Positions 1 to 5,816 of a stretch of DNA of 6,219 bases are shown one piece after another. Origin of the DNA: an uncultured Clostridia bacterium (lineage in GTDB: Bacteria; Bacillota; Clostridia; Lachnospirales; Bianqueaceae); the NCBI GenBank assembly GCA_947570515.1, contig CANOUM010000101.1:1-6219 (forward strand). The letters run 5' to 3'. Both the position numbers and the translations under genes were made by a program. Below the pieces are notes generated by a model. The model did not search any database and was not told where the DNA came from. It worked only from the letters and a program-made list of their open reading frames with translations. Position 1 is the first letter of the stretch. Every line of letters begins with the position of its first letter.

Positions 1-120
1 TAGCAACATTCCCCTTAGAAAAAAGGAAGCTGACGTTGTCAGCGAACCATGGAAGTTGCATAGCAACATTCCCCTTAGAAAAAAGGAAGCTGACGTTGTC
101 AGCGAACCATGGAAGCTGCA
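1..120. repeat. Two tandem copies of a 60-bp unit, each with a hairpin
   Basis: Positions 1-60 and 61-120 are identical except for one base (T at 56, C at 116). Each copy carries a perfect inverted repeat, GCTGAC-GTT-GTCAGC, at 29-43 and 89-103. Read on the - strand, the hairpin is followed by TTCC and a run of T, so it looks like a weak intrinsic terminator in that direction; on the + strand no T run follows. The unit length is a multiple of three, so open frames repeat a 20-residue peptide on both strands, but no ribosome binding site supports translation. The window begins exactly at a unit boundary, so more copies may lie upstream, or the sequence may begin here because assembly stopped in a repeat. 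I do not recognise a named repeat family. Confidence 0.85.
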
Positions 121-151
121 GGATTTGGGACTAAAGAAAAAGGAGAACATA

Positions 152-1567
152 ATGATTCGATTTGGAACGGGCGGATGGCGCGCCGTGATCGGCGATGATT
201 TCATTAAAGAAAATGTATATAGAGTGGGACAGGGGGTATATGAATATTTAAAGCGGCATGATCAGCTGGATGAGCCTGTGGTCATTGGCTATGACAGACG
301 GTTTCTGTCCAGGCAGGCGGCCTCCTGGTTGGCAGAGGTGCTGGCAGGAAATGGCGTATCGATTTTAGCTATGAAGCGGAGCGCGCCGACGCCGCTGACA
401 ATGCATATCGTTAAAACGCGCGGACTTCATGCCGGCCTGGAAGTGACGGCCAGTCATAATCCTCCGGAGTATAACGGTATTAAATTTTTTACTGATGAAG
501 GCCGGGATGCCTCGCTTGAGGTCACGCAGGAGCTGGAAGAGATTTTGGATGGCCTGACGCCGCAGGATATACATGTTTTACCACTGGAGCAGGCCGTAGA
601 TAATGGTCAGATTGAATATCTGAAAAATCCTTTTAATCCCTTTATTGATGATATTTTAACGCAAATGGATACGGATGCCATTCGAGAGAGGGGTCTTCGT
701 ATTTTGCTGAACCCCATGCATGGGGCCGGTGTGTATCCGCTGATGGTTATTTTTTATACTACCCGCTGCACTGTGGATTTGATCAATGGGGGACTCGACG
801 CCTATTTTGGCGGGCATATGCCCGCACCGGAGGAATCGACGTTAAAAGATTTAATTCAGAAGGTAGTGGATGAAAAGTATGATCTGGGCATTGCCGTGGA
901 TGGAGACGGCGATCGGTTGGGGATTATTGACAGTAACGGCCGCTATATCAGCGCGAATGAGATTCTGGTGATGCTGTATTATTACCTGCATGAATACAAG
1001 GGCTGGAAAGGACCGGTGGTGCGTAATCTGGCGACTACGCATATGCTGGATGCAGTGGCCGCTTCGTTTGGAGAAGAGTGCTATGAGGTGCCGGTTGGCT
1101 TTAAATATATTTCGGCGAAGATTGATGAAGCAGGAGCAGTGCTTGGCGGGGAATCCTCCGGCGGGCTGACGGTACGAGGCCATATCCACGGAAAAGATTC
1201 GATTTATGCTGCATCGCTTTTTGTAGAGATGATGGCGGTTACCGGGAAGTCTCCCTCGCAGTTTATGGATGAGCTGGTAGAAAAGTATGGGCACTATGAG
1301 ATGGTAGAAGCAAATTTGCGGTTTGCGCCGGAGAAAAAAGATGAAATCTATGAGCGGCTTATGGTGGAGCGGCAGCTGCCTGATTTTGGGCGGCCAATCC
1401 AAAAGACCAGCTATGAGGATGGATGTAAAGTGTATTTTGCGGATCGCTCCTTTATTATCTGTCGTTTTTCCGGTACCGAGCCGCTGCTGCGGATTTTTGC
1501 AGAAAGCAACCGGAAGGATACGGCGGCGGATTATATTGAGCGCTTTAAAAAGCTGCTTGGCTTATAA
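152..1567 (+). CDS. Phosphoglucomutase/phosphomannomutase family protein
   Basis: A cytoplasmic alpha-D-phosphohexomutase of 471 residues, the usual size for the family. It should move a phosphate between C6 and C1 of a hexose via a phosphoserine, feeding glucose 1-phosphate or mannose 1-phosphate to glycogen, cell wall and polysaccharide synthesis. All four active-site loops are visible: the N-terminal FGTGGWR; TASHNPP with phosphoserine S101; the metal loop DGDGDR at 250-255; the sugar loop GGESSGG around E334; and the phosphate loop RFSGTEP at 438-444. The GESSG loop fits a PGM/PMM-type enzyme rather than GlmM, but sequence alone does not settle glucose versus mannose. The ATG at 152 is chosen because AGGAG (141-145) lies 6 bases upstream and the protein starts with the family N-terminus. 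The frame is open further upstream into the 60-bp repeats, which is probably chance. No promoter is visible in the short upstream stretch. Confidence 0.93.
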   Translation: MIRFGTGGWRAVIGDDFIKENVYRVGQGVYEYLKRHDQLDEPVVIGYDRRFLSRQAASWLAEVLAGNGVSILAMKRSAPTPLTMHIVKTRGLHAGLEVTASHNPPEYNGIKFFTDEGRDASLEVTQELEEILDGLTPQDIHVLPLEQAVDNGQIEYLKNPFNPFIDDILTQMDTDAIRERGLRILLNPMHGAGVYPLMVIFYTTRCTVDLINGGLDAYFGGHMPAPEESTLKDLIQKVVDEKYDLGIAVDGDGDRLGIIDSNGRYISANEILVMLYYYLHEYKGWKGPVVRNLATTHMLDAVAASFGEECYEVPVGFKYISAKIDEAGAVLGGESSGGLTVRGHIHGKDSIYAASLFVEMMAVTGKSPSQFMDELVEKYGHYEMVEANLRFAPEKKDEIYERLMVERQLPDFGRPIQKTSYEDGCKVYFADRSFIICRFSGTEPLLRIFAESNRKDTAADYIERFKKLLGL

Positions 1568-1588
1568 TTATAATGCTTGAGGGTTTTC

Positions 1589-2071
1589 ATGGAGCAGTCG
1601 TTATTTACAGAAAAACAGTTGGCAAGGTGCTATGCACACTATGTATACCGCAATACAGTCATAGAAGATTTTCATGCTGAAGGAGTATGCATGGATGATG
1701 CGATCTATCGAAAGATGTATCGTGTTGTCAGGGCAAAGACTGAGAATATCAAAAAATACAGCCAATATCTGTATTTACTGGATTATGGTGAAAACATAGC
1801 GCAGGGACTGGACACGCTTCCGCCAGATATTGCTGTGCCCGTTATACGCTTTATAAAAGACATCATTTTTAATAGCTATATGGGATCAGGCTGGGAGTAA
1901 GCGCAGCTTTTAGATAAGCTGCCTGAAAAGAGCATGCCTCATTATATTCTGGCAGGAACATTCAGAGAATACTGCGATAACCATGCTAAATTGACAGATT
2001 CAGCCATGCGCGAGATCAACAAGGATATTCATAACCGTATCTATACTTTGATCGTTCATAAGATGCTATAG
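1589..2071 (+). pseudogene. Conserved-looking hypothetical gene interrupted by an in-frame TAA
   Basis: The ATG at 1589 has GAGGG (1579-1583) 5 bases upstream and lies 21 bases after the mutase stop, so the two are probably cotranscribed. The first part gives 103 residues, ending ...MGSGWE before TAA at 1898-1900. The same frame then stays open for 56 more codons to TAG at 2069-2071, and its translation (AQLLDKLPEKS... to ...IYTLIVHKML) looks like ordinary soluble protein of the same composition. The whole would be about 160 residues, mostly helical, with no signal peptide or membrane segment. The segments YRNTVIEDFHAEG and INKDIHNRIYTLI remind me of small uncharacterised proteins of clostridia, but I cannot name the family or function. 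The simplest reading is a nonsense mutation, for example from CAA or GAA. A sequencing error, a functional 103-residue short form or readthrough remain possible. Confidence 0.7.
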
Positions 2072-2094
2072 GCTATCGCTCGGTAAAATGATTC

Positions 2095-2127
2095 AAAACG
2101 GCGCATGTTTCGGCATGTGCCGTTTTA
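2095..2127 (+). terminator. Intrinsic terminator after the mutase/hypothetical unit
   Basis: A 13-bp stem with one G-U pair (arm AAAACGGCGCATG at 2095-2107, arm CATGTGCCGTTTT at 2114-2126) encloses a 6-base loop, TTTCGG. The T-rich side TTTTATTT follows. The A/T flanks of the stem could let it work on both strands. It sits 23 bases after the final TAG of the broken gene, as expected if transcription originally ended there. Confidence 0.85.
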
Positions 2128-2176
2128 TTTGCTAAAAATCCATTTTAAGAAAGTTTTTTTATACAAAAGCATTCTC

Positions 2177-2206
2177 TTGAGAGGAAAGAGAGGGAGATGC
2201 TATAAT
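2177..2206 (+). promoter_or_regulatory. Sigma-A promoter with extended -10
   Basis: TTGAGA (2177-2182) and a consensus TATAAT (2201-2206) are separated by 18 bp. A TG one base before the -10 hexamer (2198-2199) makes it an extended -10 element. Transcription would start near 2213, giving a leader of about 95 bases before the ATG at 2308. In that leader I see no strong hairpin, riboswitch or convincing leader peptide. Confidence 0.75.
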
Positions 2207-2307
2207 GATCTTGTTCCGATCTAAAAACCATTCGCAAAGGCATGGCCGAAGGATTGGAAGCGGCGGATCCGTATTGATTAAGATAATAAATAGAAGAGGA
2301 GATTATA

Positions 2308-3351
2308 ATGAAACAGGAAAAACAAAAGCTGCGGGAGTGGCTGCTGCATACAATTGAAACGGAGTATCCAGACGATATTAGCCTGGTGGTGGTGCATGAT
2401 CATCTGGTGCTGCCAGAGGATGATTTCAAAAAAGCATTTGATTATTATGTGCCTGCTACACCGCGCGGAAACGAGTTAGCCCGTACGATGATCATTCATG
2501 ACATCGGACTGGATTTGTATCCGCGTTCCTGGGAGCGTCTTGAAGGGATGGCCCGTATGGAAGACTTTAATACCAGTGTTCTGGCAGATGCGCGTATCAT
2601 CTATAGCCGCACGCCGGAGGACGCAGCCAGATTCAAGGCCATACAGCAAAAGCTGTATGGCAATCTGCAGGATGCAGCGTTCATGTATCAGAAAGCGCTC
2701 GAAAATCTGGACACGGCCATGGAGCTCTTTAAAACCATGATTTTTAAGGAAGATATGAGCTCTTTGCGGCTGGCCGCAGGATATATTCAAGATTATCTGG
2801 CTATTACACTGGCCTGCCTCAACCATACGTACCTGAAAAATTCACAGGAGGACTTTCTGCAGGAGCTTCGCGGGATGCCGCTGCTGCCGGAGGGACTGCT
2901 GCCGGCTATGGAGAGCGTAATTTATACGCAGGATGCGGCGGCGCTGAAGCAGCTATGCTATGAGCTGATCCGGATGGTACGTCATTTGATAGAGCAGCAT
3001 CAGATGCCCGCAGAGGCGGGAAAACCATCCGATCTGTCAGGTCTGGCAGATTGGTATCGCGAGCTGTCGTATACATGGCGCAGGATCCGGTATTATGCAG
3101 GAAACGGCGATGCGCAGCGCAGTTATCAGTGGGGGTGTATGCTGCAGCAGGAACTCAGTGTCGTGAGTACAGAGTTTGGGCTGGAACCCATGGATTTATT
3201 GGCAAAGTATGATCCGGAGAATCTGGAGGCGTTTGCAGTCAGAGCTAATGAACTGGAAGAGCGGATTCAAAGTATATTGGAGACACATGGCATCAAGGTG
3301 GTTCGCTATGCCTGCGTAGATGATTTTATTAAAGATGAGCAGGGAATATAA
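2308..3351 (+). CDS. Nucleotidyltransferase-fold-like protein with degenerate active site
   Basis: The 347-residue soluble protein starts at an ATG with AGGAG (2297-2301) 6 bases upstream. The N-terminal ~110 residues follow the layout of a clostridial nucleotidyltransferase group: a helix, a beta strand (ISLVVV, 24-29), FDYYVP (44-49), then IHDIGLDLYPRSWERLEG (63-80) and a strand with ADARIIYS (93-100). In active members I expect a GS motif and a paired Asp pattern (DxD). Here the GS position reads HDH (30-32) and the Asp pair reads AFD, with only D45 kept, so catalysis of the standard kind is doubtful. Residues 110-347 look all-helical and match no domain I can name. The family call is recalled from pattern, not from a search. 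The gene is the first of a two-gene unit with the small helix-turn-helix gene that overlaps its 3' end by 17 bp. A role as a non-catalytic binding or sensor protein is inference only. Confidence 0.6.
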   Translation: MKQEKQKLREWLLHTIETEYPDDISLVVVHDHLVLPEDDFKKAFDYYVPATPRGNELARTMIIHDIGLDLYPRSWERLEGMARMEDFNTSVLADARIIYSRTPEDAARFKAIQQKLYGNLQDAAFMYQKALENLDTAMELFKTMIFKEDMSSLRLAAGYIQDYLAITLACLNHTYLKNSQEDFLQELRGMPLLPEGLLPAMESVIYTQDAAALKQLCYELIRMVRHLIEQHQMPAEAGKPSDLSGLADWYRELSYTWRRIRYYAGNGDAQRSYQWGCMLQQELSVVSTEFGLEPMDLLAKYDPENLEAFAVRANELEERIQSILETHGIKVVRYACVDDFIKDEQGI

Positions 3352-3595
3352 GAATGCAGCGGACATTCTGCCGGATGATTTGCTGAAGCAGCTGCAGCAA
3401 TATGCAGCAGGAGATATCCTGTATGTACCGTCGGCAGAAAAGCGAAAGCCATGGGGAACCACGGGAACGAGGCAGTTTTATCTGCAGCGCAATGAAGAAA
3501 TACGAAGGCTCTATGCTTGCAGGATATCCATTGGCGAGCTGGCGGAAAGGTATGCTCTGTCTGAGGCGACGATTCGCAAAATTATTTATCAGTAA
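3335..3595 (+). CDS. CD3324-like small helix-turn-helix protein
   Basis: This 86-residue basic protein fits the small clostridial family known as CD3324-like, related to Mor-type transcription activators. Seen in the sequence: the N-terminal pattern YKNAADILPDDLLKQLQQY, then GDILYVP, the KPWG turn, RNEEIRRLY, and a C-terminal helix-turn-helix (ISIGELAERYALSEATIRKII, roughly residues 64-84). It should bind DNA, but no target is known to me. The start at 3335 (MSREYKNA) is preferred because the family pattern begins there. An in-frame ATG at 3320 would add MILLK. Neither start has a good ribosome binding site, and the start lies 17 bp inside the upstream gene, so translation is probably coupled to it. 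Autoregulation of the promoter at 2177-2206 is plausible but unproven. Confidence 0.8.
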   Translation: MSREYKNAADILPDDLLKQLQQYAAGDILYVPSAEKRKPWGTTGTRQFYLQRNEEIRRLYACRISIGELAERYALSEATIRKIIYQ

Positions 3596-3611
3596 AATAT
3601 AAAAATACTGG

Positions 3612-3642
3612 TTGACTCTCACGCAGCGTGATAGTTTATACT
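3612..3642 (+). promoter_or_regulatory. MerR-type promoter with 19-bp spacer
   Basis: TTGACT (3612-3617) and TATACT (3637-3642) are separated by 19 bp, longer than the usual 17. A spacer of 19-20 bp is the established mark of promoters that MerR-family regulators activate by twisting the DNA. The gene directly downstream encodes such a regulator, so the promoter is very likely its own. Confidence 0.85.
3615..3635. promoter_or_regulatory. Palindromic MerR operator inside the promoter spacer
   Basis: A 21-bp dyad with arms ACTCTCACGC and GCGTGATAGT around a central A matches at 9 of 10 arm positions; the inner TCACGC-A-GCGTGA is perfect. It overlaps the end of the -35 element and spans nearly the whole spacer, where a MerR dimer is expected to bind. 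It is the likely target of the protein encoded at 3668-4396. Confidence 0.82.
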
Positions 3643-3667
3643 ATGAGCAAGCGAGGAGGAAAGACAA

Positions 3668-4396
3668 ATGCGGACAGTAAAAGAAGTAAGCACTATAACA
3701 GGTGTGAGTGTGCGCACACTGCACTATTATGATTCGATTGGCTTATTAAAGCCGGCGGAGGTGACAGAAGCCGGATACCGGCTGTATGACGATATGGCGC
3801 TGGAACGGCTGCAGCAGATTTTATTGTTTCGTGAGCTGGAGTTTCCGTTACAAGAGATCAAAGAGATTTTAGAAAGTCCTAATTTTGATCGCAATCGAGC
3901 GCTGGAGCAGCAGATTACGCTGCTGACGCTTAAAAAGGAACATCTGGAGAATTTGATTGACCTTGCTCGCGGAATTCAAGCGATAGGAGTAGGAAAAATG
4001 GATTTTAGCGCATTTGATACCAGAAAAATTGATGCCTATGCGGAGGAAGCCAAGGCTGTGTACGGACATACGCCGCAATATCATGAGTTCGAAGAAAAAT
4101 CCAAAGGGCGCACAGAAAAAGAAACGGGGGAGATCAATCAGCAGATGATGGTAATATTTGCTGAATTTGGCGGTATGCGTCAGCTTTTACCGGAAACAGA
4201 GACGGTGCAGGCCCAGGTGAAAAAATTGCAGGAGTTTATTACAATGAATTTCTATACATGCTCCAATGAAATTTTGTATGGTCTTGCAAAGATGTATGCC
4301 GGCGGCGGAAGATTTACAGAAACCATTGATCAAGCTGGCGGAAGCGGTACGGCAGAGTTTGTATATCAGGCTGTTAAGTATTACCTTGAAAAATAA
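3668..4396 (+). CDS. MerR family regulator with TipAS ligand-recognition domain
   Basis: A 242-residue cytoplasmic transcription activator. Residues 1-70 form the MerR winged helix-turn-helix (VKEVSTITGVSVRTLHYYD, then the GLL.P wing and GYRLYDD). A coiled-coil dimer helix follows at about 76-104 (ALEQQITLLTLKKEHLENLI). Residues about 120-242 match the TipAS domain: EEAKAVYGHTPQYHEFEEK, then the helical core with NFYTCSNEILYGLAKMY and a C-terminal GTAEFVYQAVKYYLE. TipAS domains bind thiopeptides and other large ligands; C198 sits in a position that may match the reactive cysteine of TipA, but I could not align it. AGGAGG (3654-3659) lies 8 bases before the ATG. No target gene follows before the terminator, so the visible circuit is autoactivation, as for tipA. 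The shorter ligand-only form made from tipA was not evident. Confidence 0.93.
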   Translation: MRTVKEVSTITGVSVRTLHYYDSIGLLKPAEVTEAGYRLYDDMALERLQQILLFRELEFPLQEIKEILESPNFDRNRALEQQITLLTLKKEHLENLIDLARGIQAIGVGKMDFSAFDTRKIDAYAEEAKAVYGHTPQYHEFEEKSKGRTEKETGEINQQMMVIFAEFGGMRQLLPETETVQAQVKKLQEFITMNFYTCSNEILYGLAKMYAGGGRFTETIDQAGGSGTAEFVYQAVKYYLEK

Positions 4397-4433
4397 AAAC
4401 AGTGAAAGCAGGGATTCCTGCTTTCACTGTTTT
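4396..4433. terminator. Strong bidirectional terminator between convergent genes
   Basis: A perfect 17-bp stem (4396-4412 with 4417-4433) has a 4-base loop, GATT. On the + strand it ends in six T (4430-4435). On the - strand the A run at 4395-4399 and AAA before it give TTTTTATTT. It begins at the last base of the MerR gene stop codon and lies 22 bases beyond the stop of the convergent zinc-ribbon gene, so it can serve both. Confidence 0.93.
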
Positions 4434-4455
4434 TTGTTTGTATGATTCTTATGTA

Positions 4456-5043
4456 TTATTTTAAGAAGGGGAAGGAGCCGACAATGGGGGCATCCTTAGC
4501 TTTTCCGTTAGCAACCTGGAAGAAGCAAATGATCTTAACAACATAAATGATGACCATGCAAACGACGCCGGCGATCGGAACCAAAATGGTCCAGCAAAGC
4601 ACTAAGCTGATGACGGCAAGCAGCATGGTAATGATTTCCAGCTTTAGAGCCTGACGGGAATGGAAGCTGGCATAGGGTGAATCAGAAGCGGCCAATAAGG
4701 AAATAATAATTCCCATTGTGCCAAGCAGATAGGCAGCCATAGCGGTTACCTTGTTTTTAGAAATATCCTCTGCCGTATAGTCAGCGGTATGATCATTGTT
4801 GGCATATACAGGGGGAGCCTGATAGTACTGCTGATATCCCTGCTGAGCCGTATTTTGAAAATTCTGTTCATTTGTCTGCTGCGTCCAAGTCTCTGGTTGA
4901 GGAGGCATTTGCTGTGCAGCAGGTTCTGGCGTTACCTGAGATTCCGGTGCAGTCTCAGCAGCCTGTTTCATAGCGGCTCCGCATTGAGGGCAGAAGGCAG
5001 CTTCCTCGGAAACCTGTGCGCCGCATTTTGTACAAAAAGCCAT
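4456..5043 (-). CDS. Zinc-ribbon membrane protein, DUF4870-like
   Basis: A predicted 195-residue membrane protein. Residues 4-21 form a zinc ribbon with CTKC and CPQC, ten residues apart, typical of the short N-terminal ribbons of Firmicute membrane proteins. Residues 23-95 are a low-complexity linker rich in Q, P and A, probably unstructured in the cytoplasm. The C-terminal part has three hydrophobic segments (about 99-119, 136-152, 155-176) with the pattern YASFHSRQALKLEI (124-137) and the ending VANGKAKDAPIVGSFPF, which resemble DUF4870/Tic20-like proteins. The biochemical role is not known. The start MAFCTKCG at 5043 is preferred over an ATG 9 bases upstream, because AAAGG sits directly against the upstream ATG but 9 bases before this one. 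It has its own promoter and shares a terminator with the MerR gene. Confidence 0.85.
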   Translation of the reverse strand: MAFCTKCGAQVSEEAAFCPQCGAAMKQAAETAPESQVTPEPAAQQMPPQPETWTQQTNEQNFQNTAQQGYQQYYQAPPVYANNDHTADYTAEDISKNKVTAMAAYLLGTMGIIISLLAASDSPYASFHSRQALKLEIITMLLAVISLVLCWTILVPIAGVVCMVIIYVVKIICFFQVANGKAKDAPIVGSFPFLK

Positions 5044-5111
5044 TTTTATCATCCTTTCATAACCGGTATCTTTACGTTGAAAAAGCCGGTAATTGATTAT
5101 TGTTGATAGAA

Positions 5112-5140
5112 AGTATAAAACAATTTGTTAAAGTTGTAAA
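5112..5140 (-). promoter_or_regulatory. Sigma-A promoter of the zinc-ribbon gene
   Basis: On the - strand TTTACA (5140-5135) and TATACT (5117-5112) are separated by 17 bp, each one base or so from consensus. Transcription would start near 5105, giving a leader of about 60 bases. In that leader ACCGG/CCGGT (5062-5066 with 5086-5090) could form a short stem; its role is unknown. The surrounding 5053-5174 is very AT-rich and holds no gene. Confidence 0.72.
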
Positions 5141-5174
5141 TAGTAAATTCAATGAAGATTTAATTAAGATATGC

Positions 5175-5816
5175 TTATTTTAAAGAAGACTGCGGCAGAG
5201 CTGCCCTGACGGAGCGGCAAAGCTGTGTAATTTCGCCCCATTTCTTCTCTTTCACCAGCGCATCCGGAGCCATAAAGCTGCCGCCAACGGCCAGTACATT
5301 GGAAAGTGCAAGATAATCCTGCATATTCGCAGTACTCACGCCGCCTGTTGGCATAAAACGAATATCCGCATAGGGCCCCGCCAGAGCCTTCAGGGTCTTC
5401 ACGCCGCCATATGCTTCAGCCGGAAAAAACTTACACACCGAAAGTCCAAGTTCTAAAGCTACCTCCAGATCAGAGGGAGTAACCGTGCCCGGAATCACCG
5501 GAATGCCTCGCTCCTGACACCAGCGTACAACAGCAGGATTCAGGCCGGGAGTCACAATAAAGCGCGCGCCCGCCTGCACGGCTTTTTCAGCCTGTAAAAT
5601 GCTGTGCACCGTGCCTGCTCCAACCAGAATCTCCGGAACCTCGCGGCTCATGCGTGTAATCGTTTCTTCTGCAGCCGCTGTGCGGAAAGTCACTTCCGCG
5701 ATGGGAATGCCGCCATCTGTCAGAGCACGTGCAAAGCTGACAGCATCTTTGGCTTCGTCCAGCACGACAAGGGGAACAAAGCGGATCTTTTCTATGATAG
5801 ATAATACATCAGACAT
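5175..5816 (-). CDS. eda: KDPG aldolase (2-keto-3-deoxy-6-phosphogluconate aldolase)
   Basis: A 213-residue class I aldolase, full length for the family, acting in the cytoplasm. It splits KDPG to pyruvate and glyceraldehyde 3-phosphate, and many relatives also cleave 4-hydroxy-2-oxoglutarate. Key residues are visible: EVTFRT with catalytic E41 and R45, GAGTV at 66-70, TPGLNP at 89-94, and the Schiff-base lysine K129 in CKFFPAE; PTGGV (156-160) and GGS (178-180) bind phosphate. The ATG at 5816 has a strong AGGAGG about 6-10 bases upstream. It overlaps the end of the kinase gene by 8 bp, so the two form one operon with probable translational coupling. The partner kinase points to hexuronate breakdown rather than the gluconate Entner-Doudoroff route, since no phosphogluconate dehydratase is in view. 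I see no intrinsic terminator after the stop. Confidence 0.95.
   Translation of the reverse strand: MSDVLSIIEKIRFVPLVVLDEAKDAVSFARALTDGGIPIAEVTFRTAAAEETITRMSREVPEILVGAGTVHSILQAEKAVQAGARFIVTPGLNPAVVRWCQERGIPVIPGTVTPSDLEVALELGLSVCKFFPAEAYGGVKTLKALAGPYADIRFMPTGGVSTANMQDYLALSNVLAVGGSFMAPDALVKEKKWGEITQLCRSVRAALPQSSLK

Noticed and set aside
1..150. - strand frame starting at 150 and open through both repeat copies to the window edge, encoding a repeated CxFHGSLTTSASFFLRGMLL-like peptide
   Set aside because: There is no ribosome binding site before 150, and several frames on both strands are open across the unit simply because it lacks stops and is 60 bp long. Composition looks like translated repeat, not protein.
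851..1402. 183-codon open frame on the - strand
   Set aside because: It lies wholly inside the mutase gene, whose motifs are clear; the translation is rich in H, R, I and Q as expected from an antisense frame.
1898..1900. Recoding of the TAA as a special amino acid
   Set aside because: Selenocysteine uses TGA and pyrrolysine TAG; no downstream recoding structure was apparent, so nonsense mutation or error is simpler.
2476..2826. 116-codon open frame on the - strand
   Set aside because: Antisense to the nucleotidyltransferase-like gene, with no ribosome binding site or recognisable motif.
3329..3622. 97-codon open frame on the - strand
   Set aside because: Antisense to the CD3324-like gene and running into the MerR promoter; no recognisable protein pattern.
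4789..5106. 105-codon + strand frame opposite the zinc-ribbon gene
   Set aside because: The opposite strand has the zinc-ribbon cysteines, a ribosome binding site and a promoter; this frame is its shadow.
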